Numbered from the stretch's first letter, positions 29,839 to 38,598 are shown. The stretch: 64,000 bases of DNA from Clostridiaceae bacterium (GCA_904501705.1 CAJGCA010000002.1:1-64000), one strand, 5' to 3'. The notes: a model not told the origin generated them from the letters alone. A program made the numbers and translations.

Positions 29839-29907
29839 CAAAATGTGAGTCCGATAGGGCGGACTTGGAAAGGAAACTGTCGGATTGACAGAAAGGAAAA
29901 TGTCGGA

Positions 29908-30891
29908 ATGACAAACATCATCGTAGACCCGGAGTTCGCCAACAAAATCCCACCGCTTACGGACGACGAGTTCCGCCAGCTTGAAGAAAACATCGTGGCC
30001 GACGGCGAGGTGTACGAGCCTATCGTCACATGGAACGGTGTGATCGTGGACGGGCACAACCGATGGAAAATCATCCAGAAGCACCCGGGAATCCCCTACA
30101 AGATCCGCGAAATGCAATTTGCCGACCGGTGGGAAGCGTTTGAGTGGATGTACCGCAAACAGCTCGGACGCCGCAATCTGACCGACGAGCAGAAAGCCTA
30201 CATGATCGGCAAGATGTATGAGGCGAGGAAGAAGAGCGTTGGCGCACAAGAGGGTCACACGGGCAGAAATCAGCACACATCCGCTAATATGGACAAAATG
30301 TCCGAATTAGCAACTCGACGTGAAATCAAAGACGGCACATCCGGTGAAATCGGCAAGGAGTTCGGCATTGACGGGAAGACCGTTCGACGGGCCGAGAAGT
30401 TCGCCCAGGGCGTTGACAAAATCCGCGAGGTAGACCAAGCCGCCGCCGATAAAGTTCTGGCCGGTAAAGCCAATGTCACGAAGACTGCGGTGCAGGCGCT
30501 TTCAAAAGCAGAGCCGGAAGCGGTCAAAGCGGCTACTGAAAAAATTAAGGCCGGTGAAACCATAAATGCCGAAAACCTCCGCAACCCCAACCGGGTCACG
30601 TTCCCCTCCGGGAATAAGGACTGGAAGACCAAGCCCACCGCCGAAGAAGAACAAATCGCCAAGAGGGATGAGCGTGTCACGAATCGTCACGCCGAGGTTG
30701 AGTACACCGTGGAAGATTTGGTGGAGGAACTAACAATCATCCAGAACGATTTCTTTCAAAAATACCTTCTGGCGCTGGACATTCACCGTGACGTGGCACT
30801 GGACACCGCTAAAGGGCGGCGTGAAGTCCTCGGCTGCATCAAAGAGTTTGAGAAAAAATTCAATACTGAAGTAAAGGAGATATTCAAATGA
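29908..30891 (+). CDS. ParB/Srx-fold protein
   Basis: 327 aa from the ATG at 29908. ParB-N-like domain in residues 1-85 (YEPIVTWNGVIVDGHNRWKI, the GHNRW motif). Residues 120-200 are a helix-turn-helix part (SGEIGKEFGIDGKTVRRAEK). A helical C-terminus follows. Phage ParB-like proteins can act in partition or transcription, or as nucleases/CTPases; role undetermined here. Confidence 0.8.
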   Translation: MTNIIVDPEFANKIPPLTDDEFRQLEENIVADGEVYEPIVTWNGVIVDGHNRWKIIQKHPGIPYKIREMQFADRWEAFEWMYRKQLGRRNLTDEQKAYMIGKMYEARKKSVGAQEGHTGRNQHTSANMDKMSELATRREIKDGTSGEIGKEFGIDGKTVRRAEKFAQGVDKIREVDQAAADKVLAGKANVTKTAVQALSKAEPEAVKAATEKIKAGETINAENLRNPNRVTFPSGNKDWKTKPTAEEEQIAKRDERVTNRHAEVEYTVEDLVEELTIIQNDFFQKYLLALDIHRDVALDTAKGRREVLGCIKEFEKKFNTEVKEIFK

Positions 30892-31658
30892 GTACACCGT
30901 TCCGCAGCGAGTACAAGAAGGTCAACACCAAGTTTCTCTTCGTAGATGACCTCTATCAGAGAAAAATCGACACCCGCCGGGTCAACAAAATCGTGAAGGA
31001 GTTCGACCAGAACTTGGTCAACCCCATCAAGGTCAGCTATCGCAACGGAAAATACTGGGTCATCGACGGACACCACACCATGATGGCGCTTATCGCCAAG
31101 AACGGCGGCAATGACCTTCTGGTGGACTGCAAGGTGTTCTACGGGATGACGTGGCTCGACGAAGTGAACTACTTCCTTGCCCAGAACGGGAACCTTGCCC
31201 GTAACGTGAACATCAACGACAAGCTCCGCGCCATGAAGAACGCCGGGGACCCCGACGTGTCCAACATGGTCAAGCTGGCCGAGAAGTGCGGGTTCAAAAT
31301 CGACTTCACCGGGGCCAAGGGGCCGAACAAAATCGTTGCCCTGTCCACGCTCACCAAAGTCTATGCCGGGATGGAGCCGAACGAGTACGTGGACTACCTG
31401 ACTCTGCTGAAGAATACGTGGAACGGTGCGCCGGACAGCCTCTCCCGCGAAATCTTGCAGGGGTTCTACATCTTCTACAAGAGCTACCATGGCATTTTCA
31501 ATCCCAAGAGCTTCGTCACCCGGCTGAAAAAGGTAGCCCCCTACGACATCATCCGTGACGGTCGCTCGTCCCTCTCTCCCGGAGCCACCAAGTATGCCCG
31601 CCAAATCCTCGGACGCTACAACTACAACGCCCGGGACAGGCTCCCTGACCTCCTGTGA
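30888..31658 (+). CDS. Second ParB-like protein (DUF6551-like)
   Basis: 256 aa, ATGA overlap with the previous gene. VNPIKVSYRNGKYWVIDGHHT holds the ParB-N 'DGHHT' motif near residue 62, then a helical part without an obvious helix-turn-helix. The pair of adjacent ParB-fold genes suggests they work together. Confidence 0.75.
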   Translation: MSTPFRSEYKKVNTKFLFVDDLYQRKIDTRRVNKIVKEFDQNLVNPIKVSYRNGKYWVIDGHHTMMALIAKNGGNDLLVDCKVFYGMTWLDEVNYFLAQNGNLARNVNINDKLRAMKNAGDPDVSNMVKLAEKCGFKIDFTGAKGPNKIVALSTLTKVYAGMEPNEYVDYLTLLKNTWNGAPDSLSREILQGFYIFYKSYHGIFNPKSFVTRLKKVAPYDIIRDGRSSLSPGATKYARQILGRYNYNARDRLPDLL

Positions 31659-31668
31659 TCCGCTGGTC

Positions 31669-31911
31669 ATGCCGAAACTCAGAAGCTACGATCCTCTCGT
31701 CGAAACGAGGAAACAGGATCTGCGAAGCCGATACGGCGGGTTCATGACCCTGACGGATGTGACCAGGGAGCTTGGGTTCAAGAGCCGAGCCACGGCAAGG
31801 AAAGCCGTGGCGTCGCTCCCAACCTACTCCCCGGCGGGTGCAAAATTATATGACGTGGCGGACATCGCCGCGTTGATTGAGGGGAGCCGAAAATGCGGTA
31901 CGCCTTGCTGA
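31669..31911 (+). CDS. Excisionase-like helix-turn-helix protein
   Basis: 80 aa (MPKLRSYDPLVETRKQDLRS). GFMTLTDVTRELGFKSRATA is a winged helix-turn-helix of the MerR/Xis type, followed by LYDVADIAALIEG. Could be the excisionase or an early regulator; it is distant from the integrase. Confidence 0.65.
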   Translation: MPKLRSYDPLVETRKQDLRSRYGGFMTLTDVTRELGFKSRATARKAVASLPTYSPAGAKLYDVADIAALIEGSRKCGTPC

Positions 31912-32261
31912 TTTCCGCCACAGAGGCGAAAAGGCCGTGGGACAGCGCTGATTCTACCGTCTTGGATTTGCGGACTTTGCGTAAATCGCTGACTTATGAT
32001 GACCAACGCCAAATCGAACTGTGCCTACGATGTCCACTGCCGGAGTGTACCGACTGCGTCAATGCTTGGCGGAATGCTTTTGGCAACGTCCGCCGCAAAG
32101 CAAAAGCAAAAAAGAGCAGGAGCAAACCAGAATGCTTGAATACGAAATCCATCACACGAGGGAGGACTGGCTGTCAAGTCGGAAATCCCACCTCGGAGCG
32201 TCAGAAGCTGGAGCAGTTCTCGGTGTGGGATTTATTTCCCGCATCGACCTCTGGCAAATAA
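31893..32261 (+). CDS. Hypothetical protein with Cys cluster
   Basis: 122 aa. Residues 40-60 include QIELCLRCPLPECTDCVNAW, a plausible metal site, which argues that the frame is real. The basic C-terminal half overlaps the YqaJ gene by 130 nt in another frame, unusual for this genome, so the true end could be a frameshift or the tail may be dispensable. Confidence 0.45.
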   Translation: MRYALLISATEAKRPWDSADSTVLDLRTLRKSLTYDDQRQIELCLRCPLPECTDCVNAWRNAFGNVRRKAKAKKSRSKPECLNTKSITRGRTGCQVGNPTSERQKLEQFSVWDLFPASTSGK

Positions 32262-32770
32262 AGACCGGGCGAAAAGCGCCCAAGGATCTGTCCGCCAACG
32301 AGGCCGTGGTATACGGCAACCGGGCGGAGGAACCGCTCCGGCAGCTTTTCATGGCAAAGCACCCGGAACTGACGCTGAACTACCGCCCATACGATTATCT
32401 GTACCAGACGGAAAGACCTTGGCTTCGCGCTACTCTGGATGGCGAACTGACGGAAACAACTACCGGGGAGCGCGGGATTCTGGAAATCAAAACCACATCC
32501 TGCCAGAGCCGAGCCGACTGGGCCAAATGGCGAAACCGAGTGCCGGACGGATATCTGTGTCAGTTATCCCATCAGTTCCTTGCGACCGGGTTCAGCTTCG
32601 CCTACCTGTTTGCCGAACTTATTGGTCCTGACGGCGGTTCGTCTATCCGTGAGTATTTATTCCTGCGGGAAGATATGCAGGGAAACATGGAATACCTACT
32701 GCAAGAGGAGGAAAAGTTTTGGCGATGCGTTGAAGAGGACAAAGTGCCTCCCGTTCCGCTGAGACTATGA
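32132..32770 (+). CDS. YqaJ/lambda-type exonuclease
   Basis: 212 aa from the ATG at 32132. TREDWLSSRKSHLGASEAGA is the YqaJ opening; NEAVVYGNRAEEPLR, then LRATLDGEL and GILEIKTTS give the PD-(D/E)xK core (D...E-I-K). It makes 3' single strands for the RecT protein encoded nearby. Confidence 0.88.
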   Translation: MLEYEIHHTREDWLSSRKSHLGASEAGAVLGVGFISRIDLWQIKTGRKAPKDLSANEAVVYGNRAEEPLRQLFMAKHPELTLNYRPYDYLYQTERPWLRATLDGELTETTTGERGILEIKTTSCQSRADWAKWRNRVPDGYLCQLSHQFLATGFSFAYLFAELIGPDGGSSIREYLFLREDMQGNMEYLLQEEEKFWRCVEEDKVPPVPLRL

Positions 32771-32967
32771 AAGGGAATCCAATGGAAGAAGCGAAAACAT
32801 CAGCGGCCAACATCTACGCCGAGGACGGATGCCGGTTTATCCCCGAGGCCGTACTGTGTATCCAAAACATAAGGACGCGCAACTGTGCCGAATGCGGATG
32901 GAACCCGAAAGTGGATAAGACACGAAAAGAAAAAATCAGAAAGGGAATCAATGACAATGTACGTTGA
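32767..32967 (+). CDS. CGWNPKV-type zinc protein, copy 1
   Basis: 66 aa. RNCAECGWNPKVDKTRKEKI near the C-terminus, with a further Cys pair upstream (GCRFIP, LCIQN). The same CxxCGWNPKV signature appears in the 37771 gene. Starts by ATGA overlap with the exonuclease. Confidence 0.65.
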   Translation: MKGNPMEEAKTSAANIYAEDGCRFIPEAVLCIQNIRTRNCAECGWNPKVDKTRKEKIRKGINDNVR

Positions 32968-33229
32968 AGTCCAGTACAAGCGCAAAGGCGGCGAGTATAG
33001 CGGCCCGGTATACACCTACGCTTGCACTATCCCGGTAAAGGTCGGAGAGATCGTTCTGGCACCGACAGCCAGAGGGGACACCCCGGCAAAGGTGGTAAGC
33101 GTCAGCATCCCGTATGAAGAGATCAATCCCAAGTACAGGGACAGCCTCCGCACCATCACCCGCAAGGAAGAGCCGATTCTCGTGACGCCGGAAGAGGAAG
33201 AGGGCTTTCCTCTTTTTGAGGAGGCGTGA
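32951..33229 (+). CDS. Hypothetical protein
   Basis: 92 aa (MTMYVEVQYKRKGGEYSGPV). Beta-rich with VGEIVLAPTARGDTPAKVV, an SH3/primase-accessory-like strand set, and an acidic tail. No function assigned. Confidence 0.65.
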   Translation: MTMYVEVQYKRKGGEYSGPVYTYACTIPVKVGEIVLAPTARGDTPAKVVSVSIPYEEINPKYRDSLRTITRKEEPILVTPEEEEGFPLFEEA

Positions 33230-33231
33230 TT

Positions 33232-34101
33232 ATGGAATTTGAGATTATTACCGACCTCACTCCGGTCACGCAGACCAAGATCGAGACGAACTTTGAGGCT
33301 ATCAAGGCCGTCCTGGAAGAACGACTCGCCCCCTACGCCACTATGGTCGTCAGCCCGGATGCCATCTCTGCCGCGAAAAAGGACAGATCTGATATTCGTA
33401 AAGTTGCGGACGGCATCGACTCTCTACGCAAGGCGGTCAAAAAGCAGTGGCTCAAACCATACGAAGAGTTTGAGGCAAAGTGCAAAGAACTGACCGGCAT
33501 CGCCACAAGTGCCGCCTCCAACATCGACAGACAAATCAAGGCGATGGAGAGCGAGGTCAAGGAACAGAAGCGGCAAGAACTGGAGACGTTCTTCACTGCG
33601 AACTCGGCGGATATTTCCGATTACATCTCATTCGACGAGGTGTTCAATCTTCGGATGCTGAACTCCACCTACGCACAGAAGGATGCGGAGGAAAACATCC
33701 TCTGGCAGCTTGAGCAAGCACGGAACGACCTCACCGCCATCCGAGGTCTGGAAAGCCCCTACGAGACCGCCATGCTCTCTGAGTATGCCAAGAGCCACAA
33801 TCTCGGTAAGGCTCTGGCAGAGGGGAAGCGCCTGGAAGCCATCCAGAAAGCCGAGGAGGAGCGCAAGGCCAGAGAGGCTACAGATACCTTCGCCGAGGAA
33901 GAAATTCCACGGGAGGAAGCTACAGAGACTCAGATGCCCGTTCAGCAGTCTCCCGTCCAGTTCATCCGGCCGGCGGACGCGCCGGAGCCGCAAAAGCCAA
34001 ATTTGTACACCTTGCGCTTTGAAGTGACTGGCACCGTTGAAGCGTTCAATGCTCTCAAACGATGCATGGTCACCAACAACATGAAATTCAAAAAGATTTA
34101 A
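33232..34101 (+). CDS. DUF1351 protein
   Basis: 289 aa. EIITDLTPVTQTKIETNFEA at the N-terminus, then a long coiled coil (residues 45-110, with QWLKPYEEFEAKCKEL), match DUF1351, which usually sits just before RecT/Bet or SSB genes in Firmicutes phages. Residues 255-289 are a short strand-helix element (LRFEVTGTVEAFNALKRCM). Probably a recombination accessory; unproven. Confidence 0.85.
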   Translation: MEFEIITDLTPVTQTKIETNFEAIKAVLEERLAPYATMVVSPDAISAAKKDRSDIRKVADGIDSLRKAVKKQWLKPYEEFEAKCKELTGIATSAASNIDRQIKAMESEVKEQKRQELETFFTANSADISDYISFDEVFNLRMLNSTYAQKDAEENILWQLEQARNDLTAIRGLESPYETAMLSEYAKSHNLGKALAEGKRLEAIQKAEEERKAREATDTFAEEEIPREEATETQMPVQQSPVQFIRPADAPEPQKPNLYTLRFEVTGTVEAFNALKRCMVTNNMKFKKI

Positions 34102-34112
34102 GGAGGATAAAA

Positions 34113-34880
34113 ATGAAAGCAGCTTCTACCACGGCGGGACGCACCGCCACTAAGCAGACTCTCGCTCCCCGCCCCAAGACCGAGGTTGACCAGAAGGTTT
34201 CGTACACCGACCTCGCTGGGAACAACGTGAACCTCTCCATGGGGCTTATCAAAGACTACCTCTGCCCGGGGCAGAATGTCAGCGATGCCGAGGCGTATAT
34301 GTTCCTGTCCCTGTGCCAGTACCAGCGGCTGAACCCGTTCGTCCGGGAAGCGTACTGCGTCAAATACGGTTCCAATCCCGCAACGATGATCGTTGGCAAG
34401 GAAACCTACACCAAGCGGGCCGCCGCCCACCCCAAGTTCCGTGGAATGAAAGCCGGTGTCGTGGTTCTGAAGCCGGACGGCAGCATTGAGAATCGTGTCG
34501 GCGAACTGGTGCTCCCCAACGAGGAGCTGGTCGGCGGGTGGGCCGACGTGTTCGTTGAAGGTTACGTGGAGCCTGTCAGCGCCGTCGTAAGCCTCGGAGA
34601 GCGGATGCAGAAGAAGGACGGCAAGCCTATTTCCAAGTGGGCATCCTCTCCCGGACTCATGATTCGCAAGTGCGCCCTGGTCGCCGCCCTCCGCGAAGCT
34701 TTCCCCGACATCCTCGGTGGTATGTACACTGCGGAAGAGATGGGAATGGAGGAACAGGACATTACCGCCGCGCCTATTCCGCAGCCGGAGCCGCAGGACG
34801 TAGCTTATACCGACATGGAGACCGGAGAGGTTTACGCCCCCGACACTCTGGAAGCCTCTTTCTTTGACAAGGAGGAGTAA
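34113..34880 (+). CDS. bet: RecT-family single-strand annealing protein (Bet-like)
   Basis: 255 aa. CPGQNVSDAEAYMFLSLCQY, NPFVREAYCVKYG and the KETYTKRAAAHPKF block are hallmarks of phage recombination protein Bet/RecT. The acidic C-terminal tail is usual. It pairs with the YqaJ exonuclease and SSB encoded on either side. Confidence 0.92.
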   Translation: MKAASTTAGRTATKQTLAPRPKTEVDQKVSYTDLAGNNVNLSMGLIKDYLCPGQNVSDAEAYMFLSLCQYQRLNPFVREAYCVKYGSNPATMIVGKETYTKRAAAHPKFRGMKAGVVVLKPDGSIENRVGELVLPNEELVGGWADVFVEGYVEPVSAVVSLGERMQKKDGKPISKWASSPGLMIRKCALVAALREAFPDILGGMYTAEEMGMEEQDITAAPIPQPEPQDVAYTDMETGEVYAPDTLEASFFDKEE

Positions 34881-34882
34881 CA

Positions 34883-35305
34883 ATGACTCCTATCGCCAAA
34901 GGAAAGTCCATCGTCATGTGGGGGACCTGCACATCAGGCCCCCACGTCAGAACCTTCGACAGCGGCAAGATAAAGACCGTGTTCTCTCTGCGGTACAACC
35001 AGACGAAGAACGATGACGGGGAGAAGATTTCCGAGTACATCGACATCGAATCCTGGGGCAACTTAGCCAGGTACGCCGCCTGTGTGGAAAAGGGCGATGA
35101 CATCTTGGTAGCCGGGGAGTACGCCAAGGACAACTACCGCTCTGAGAAGAAGGGCGAAGATATCTACGTTGTCAAGGCGTCCATCATTCTGGCACAGCCC
35201 GTGGCTGACGAGATCCCGGACGCCGAGGATGAGTCGAAACCAGCAGGCACCCCGATGGGAGCGTTCACAGAGGAAGATGTGGACGACGGTGAACTTCCGT
35301 TCTGA
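34883..35305 (+). CDS. ssb: Single-stranded DNA-binding protein
   Basis: 140 aa. OB-fold with IVMWGTCTSGPHVRTF, VFSLRYNQTKNDDG, IDIESWGNLARYAACVEKGD and VAGEYAKDNY. The C-terminal tip EEDVDDGELPF is the conserved acidic partner-binding tail. Two nt after the RecT gene. Confidence 0.9.
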   Translation: MTPIAKGKSIVMWGTCTSGPHVRTFDSGKIKTVFSLRYNQTKNDDGEKISEYIDIESWGNLARYAACVEKGDDILVAGEYAKDNYRSEKKGEDIYVVKASIILAQPVADEIPDAEDESKPAGTPMGAFTEEDVDDGELPF

Positions 35306-35335
35306 TACCGACAAAAAGAATAACGAGGTCTTTTT

Positions 35336-36037
35336 ATGCCGAACAGGATCATAAAAGAAAGCACCTTCACAAGCGACAAAATATCATTGCTTTCTGATTT
35401 CGAGTTTCGGCTTTGGGTTGGATTGATTACGCAAGCGGATGATGCGGGGCGCGGTGATGCCCGCCCCGCCATCATAAAAGGGCGGGTATTCCCACTCAGG
35501 GAAAGAGTTACCATCAAAGACATTGATAGCGCACTTCACGCTTTGGCGGCTGGTGGCTGCATTACCCTCTACACTGTAGGCGGGAAATCCTACTATCAGT
35601 TCCCAAGTTGGGCTGCGCATCAACGTGTAAGAGATGCCAAACCTAAGTACCCTGCCCCGGAGGACGGAGAGGTTTTGCCATTCTGCGGCGAGTCGCGGCG
35701 AGTCGCGGCGAGTTGCGGCGAGACGCGGCCTAAATCCAATCCAATCCAATCCGAATCCGAATCCAATAATAAAGGCGCTGAACGCGCCGATAGATCGCCG
35801 TTGGAAACCGCACTTGACGATTTTGCAAAGGCGAGAAAAGCAATGCGAAAGCCGCTGACGGATAAGGCCAGAGAACTTACTATCCGTGAGCTGGAAAAGC
35901 TGGCACCGGGGAATGAGGCTATGCAAGTGGCGATTGTAAATCAAAGCATTCAGAGAGGCTGGCAAGGTGTTTTCCCGCTGAAGAACGAGGCAGGAAATGC
36001 ACCAGACTATGAGAGCATGGAGGAATTGCCGTGTTAG
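35336..36037 (+). CDS. Replication initiation protein
   Basis: 233 aa. Residues 1-95 are a winged-helix domain (FEFRLWVGLITQADDAGRG ... VFPLRERVTIKDID), typical of phage initiators of the DnaD/replisome-organiser type. Residues 110-145 are low complexity because the gene carries the origin-like repeats. Residues 150-230 resemble a DnaB2-like ssDNA-binding region. It overlaps the ATPase gene by 7 nt. Confidence 0.8.
   Translation: MPNRIIKESTFTSDKISLLSDFEFRLWVGLITQADDAGRGDARPAIIKGRVFPLRERVTIKDIDSALHALAAGGCITLYTVGGKSYYQFPSWAAHQRVRDAKPKYPAPEDGEVLPFCGESRRVAASCGETRPKSNPIQSESESNNKGAERADRSPLETALDDFAKARKAMRKPLTDKARELTIRELEKLAPGNEAMQVAIVNQSIQRGWQGVFPLKNEAGNAPDYESMEELPC
35685..35769 (+). repeat. Iterons, probable replication origin
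   Basis: Four tandem 10-bp units GCGGCGAGTC/T (35685-35724), then AT-rich AATCC units (AATCCAATCC... 35733-35769), all within the initiator gene. Iterons next to an AT-rich segment inside the initiator gene is the lambda O arrangement. Confidence 0.7.
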
Positions 36038-36837
36038 GGATGGAAGACGCTGTGGCGAGGCTGGCGGAGGAAAGCCGCAAAAACATCGTCGTAAATCCTG
36101 CGGACTACACCCGTGGAGGGCTGTTGTTCTGTGGGGTTTGCGGTGAGCCGAAGGAAACCGTGGTGGAAGTTGGCGGCAAATCAATCGTTGCGCGGTGCCT
36201 TTGCCGTTGCGGAATGGACGCCAGAGAACAAGCCAGAGCGGACGAACTGCGTAAGTTGCAGGACGAAGCGAAGAAGGACTGGCTGCGGGGTTTTGAGAGT
36301 TTCACGTTCTCCGCAGACAACGGGCAGAACCCTACAATGGCGTTTGCCCGAAAATATGTTGACAGATGGGACGCGATTCTTGCCGAGCGGCTGTCGTTTA
36401 CACTCTCTGGCGGCGTTGGCTGCGGGAAGACTTATGCGGCGGCGGCAATCGCAAACGCAATTCTGGACAAGGGGTACAGGGCTTGGATGGTTACGGCACC
36501 GGCTCTGGTTGAGAGAATGGGCTGGGAAGAATACGACAGTACGATGAACCGCCTGAAGGTGTTTGAGCTTGTGGTGATTGATGACCTTGGAGCAGAGCGA
36601 GGCACAGATTTCGCAAAGCAGAAAATCTTTGAGGCCATTGACGCGAGGAAGAACGCCGGACTGCCGACTATCGTAACGACGAACCTTGACATGGAGCGGG
36701 ATGACCCAGATCTGGGGTATCAGCGGATCTTGAGCAGACTTAAAGGGTTCGCGCCGCAATTCCGATGCCGTGGTGAAGATCTCCGGGCGAACGAGGGCAA
36801 AGCCAAACGAAGCCTTTTCAGGGAGATGATGTCTTGA
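36031..36837 (+). CDS. DnaC-type helicase loader ATPase
   Basis: 268 aa. The GTG at 36031 is 7 nt after GGAGG. A zinc ribbon at the N-terminus (FCGVCGEPK ... CLCRCG), then Walker A GGVGCGKTYAA near residue 126 and Walker B LVVIDDLGAE near 188, with sensor TTNLD. It loads the replicative helicase together with the initiator upstream. Confidence 0.9.
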   Translation: MLGMEDAVARLAEESRKNIVVNPADYTRGGLLFCGVCGEPKETVVEVGGKSIVARCLCRCGMDAREQARADELRKLQDEAKKDWLRGFESFTFSADNGQNPTMAFARKYVDRWDAILAERLSFTLSGGVGCGKTYAAAAIANAILDKGYRAWMVTAPALVERMGWEEYDSTMNRLKVFELVVIDDLGAERGTDFAKQKIFEAIDARKNAGLPTIVTTNLDMERDDPDLGYQRILSRLKGFAPQFRCRGEDLRANEGKAKRSLFREMMS

Positions 36838-36862
36838 AACTTATTTCGGGAGGGACGGACGC

Positions 36863-37309
36863 ATGACAGTATCTTTCACCATCCCCGGCAAGCCGGAGGG
36901 CAAGGGACGCCCCCGGTTTTCCACGCGGGGGAAGTACGTCCAGACCTACACCCCGGGCAAGACCGCCGCCTACGAGGAACTGGTACAACTTATGTGGCGG
37001 CAGGCACGAAGCGCCAAGCTCACCGGGAACATCTGGGCGTTCATCTCCGCCATTTTTCCGATCCCCAAGCGCACCACCAAGGCACAGCGGGCGGAGATGG
37101 AAACCGGAACGGTCCAATACCCGCATAAGCCGGATGCGGACAATATCGCCAAAATTATCCTGGATGCGCTCAACGGGATTGCTTACGATGACGATGGACA
37201 GGTGACCGAACTCCGGGTATCCAAGTATTACGGCCCCGTCCCCCGAGTCAACGTGACCCTGGTGGAGGCCGATAAAGCAAAGGAGACGGTAGAGCAGCAT
37301 GGCACATAG
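36863..37309 (+). CDS. rusA: RusA-family Holliday junction resolvase
   Basis: 148 aa. KGRPRFSTRGKYVQTYTP at the N-terminus, HKPDADNIAKIILDALNG with the catalytic Asp cluster near 90-105, and AYDDDGQV. Full length for the family. Resolves branched DNA before packaging. Confidence 0.93.
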   Translation: MTVSFTIPGKPEGKGRPRFSTRGKYVQTYTPGKTAAYEELVQLMWRQARSAKLTGNIWAFISAIFPIPKRTTKAQRAEMETGTVQYPHKPDADNIAKIILDALNGIAYDDDGQVTELRVSKYYGPVPRVNVTLVEADKAKETVEQHGT

Positions 37310-37787
37310 CGTCAAGTGGATCGTGGTGCAGGGCAAGTCATACAAGGTTGAGGATTTGGCGAGAATTTCCGGCCTGACAACCAACGGCATCCTCGGACGA
37401 TACTACGACAACAAAAACATCAGCTATGCGGAACTTATCAAGCCGATATTCCGCACCGCGACGCTGACCGTGGACGGCGTGACGAACCGATTGCCCATTT
37501 GGGCGCGGATCGTCGGGATACCGGAACAAACTGTCCGAAGCCGATACAAGCGAGGGAAGCGGACCTTTGAGGAACTTTTCTGCCCCGTATACTCCAGAGA
37601 AAAAGATAAACAGCAGCCGTTTATCGTCACTAAAGAAATGAAAAGATGGCTGGAAGAAACTCGCTATGCCCGCCGAGGCCGCCCGGACGAATGGCAGATA
37701 GCTTGCGAGTTAATCGGGGTATCCCGTAGCCGAGCCGAGGAGCTAAAAAAAATGATGGAGGGAAATGCCGATGGGACAGCCGATTGA
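37299..37787 (+). CDS. DNA-binding protein, helix-turn-helix repeats
   Basis: 162 aa. It has a repeated pattern: VEDLARISGLTTNGILGRYY near residue 18, LPIWARIVGIPEQTVRSRYK near 65 and EWQIACELIGVSRSRAEELK near 130, each like a helix-turn-helix. Possibly a late-gene activator or terminase-associated protein, judging from its place at the end of the early operon. Confidence 0.6.
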   Translation: MAHSVKWIVVQGKSYKVEDLARISGLTTNGILGRYYDNKNISYAELIKPIFRTATLTVDGVTNRLPIWARIVGIPEQTVRSRYKRGKRTFEELFCPVYSREKDKQQPFIVTKEMKRWLEETRYARRGRPDEWQIACELIGVSRSRAEELKKMMEGNADGTAD

Positions 37788-37992
37788 AAGCGCGGTAAAA
37801 AACACCATGGAGCGCCGCAGAGGAGCGCCAATGCCGTGCAAATACTATGAAACAGATAAACGAACCGGGAAACTGCTGCTATGCTATCCGCTGGTTGATT
37901 GCAACTATATCTGCGAGAAATGCGGATGGAATCCAAAAGTGAAAGCTGCCCGTCTCCGAAAGATGGGGTTCAAAAATAAAAGGGCAAAATAA
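37771..37992 (+). CDS. CGWNPKV-type zinc protein, copy 2
   Basis: 73 aa. CKYYETDKRTGKLLLC ... YICEKCGWNPKVKAARLRKM: the same ending as the 32767 gene, so the two are paralogues flanking the replication genes. The ATG at 37771 follows GGAGGGAAATGCCG. Confidence 0.65.
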   Translation: MGQPIESAVKNTMERRRGAPMPCKYYETDKRTGKLLLCYPLVDCNYICEKCGWNPKVKAARLRKMGFKNKRAK

Positions 37993-38022
37993 TCAAGGTC
38001 GTAATTTTGGGAGGTAAGCAAT

Positions 38023-38250
38023 ATGACCAATGCAAAGGCAAAAATCGTAACGGCGGCGCTCGTTGCTTTTATGGCGCTGCTCCTGCAAAACATCGTTCGG
38101 ATCTTCCCCGATCTGCTGCCGTGGGTTCTTGGGGCGTTCGCAATCCCCGGAGCGATTGCATTCACGAAATCGCTATATCGGTGGCTGACATGGGAGCCTC
38201 CGAAGAAAACGTACCAAGACTATGTGAGCGGAGGCTACGAATCGCCTTGA
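38023..38250 (+). CDS. Small membrane protein
   Basis: 75 aa. Two hydrophobic helices (TAALVAFMALLLQNIV and LLPWVLGAFAIPGAIAF) separated by a short charged turn, then a polar tail. Holin-like topology, but the early position argues against lysis. TTGA overlap with the next gene. Confidence 0.6.
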   Translation: MTNAKAKIVTAALVAFMALLLQNIVRIFPDLLPWVLGAFAIPGAIAFTKSLYRWLTWEPPKKTYQDYVSGGYESP

Positions 38251-38567
38251 AAACGAATCCGAAGAAGATCCCACGGACGCAGGCTGACGTGGACAAAGCC
38301 TTTGATACGGGCTGTTTGTTCGGCTTGGAATTTACCCTAAATCTTATCCTCTATGTTCTCAAAGACAAACACAATGCACCAAACGAGGACATTCTGACGC
38401 TCCGCGACGAGTTTATGTATGCCAACGACAGCGTAGCAAAAAAGTATCTCAGCTATGCGGACATTAAGCGCTGTTTAGATGAAGAATATGACCTCGCCGT
38501 GAAACTGGTAGACCGGGGTAAGAACGGGGAAATCAACGGACACCGAGTATGTATCTCTACCGACTGA
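38247..38567 (+). CDS. Hypothetical protein, TTG start
   Basis: 106 aa. TTG start overlapping the upstream stop (TTGA). KKIPRTQADVDKAFDTGCLF opens a motif found in short phage proteins with 'ADVD.A...G...G'; the rest is helical. Last early gene before the terminator. Confidence 0.6.
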   Translation: MKTNPKKIPRTQADVDKAFDTGCLFGLEFTLNLILYVLKDKHNAPNEDILTLRDEFMYANDSVAKKYLSYADIKRCLDEEYDLAVKLVDRGKNGEINGHRVCISTD

Positions 38568-38598
38568 CTTAGGCAAAAATCTTCAGACACAGATAACA

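Noticed and set aside
30783..31670. 295-codon minus-strand frame opposite the second ParB-like gene
   Set aside because: Shadow of the plus-strand gene, Val/Gly/His-rich, no ribosome site.
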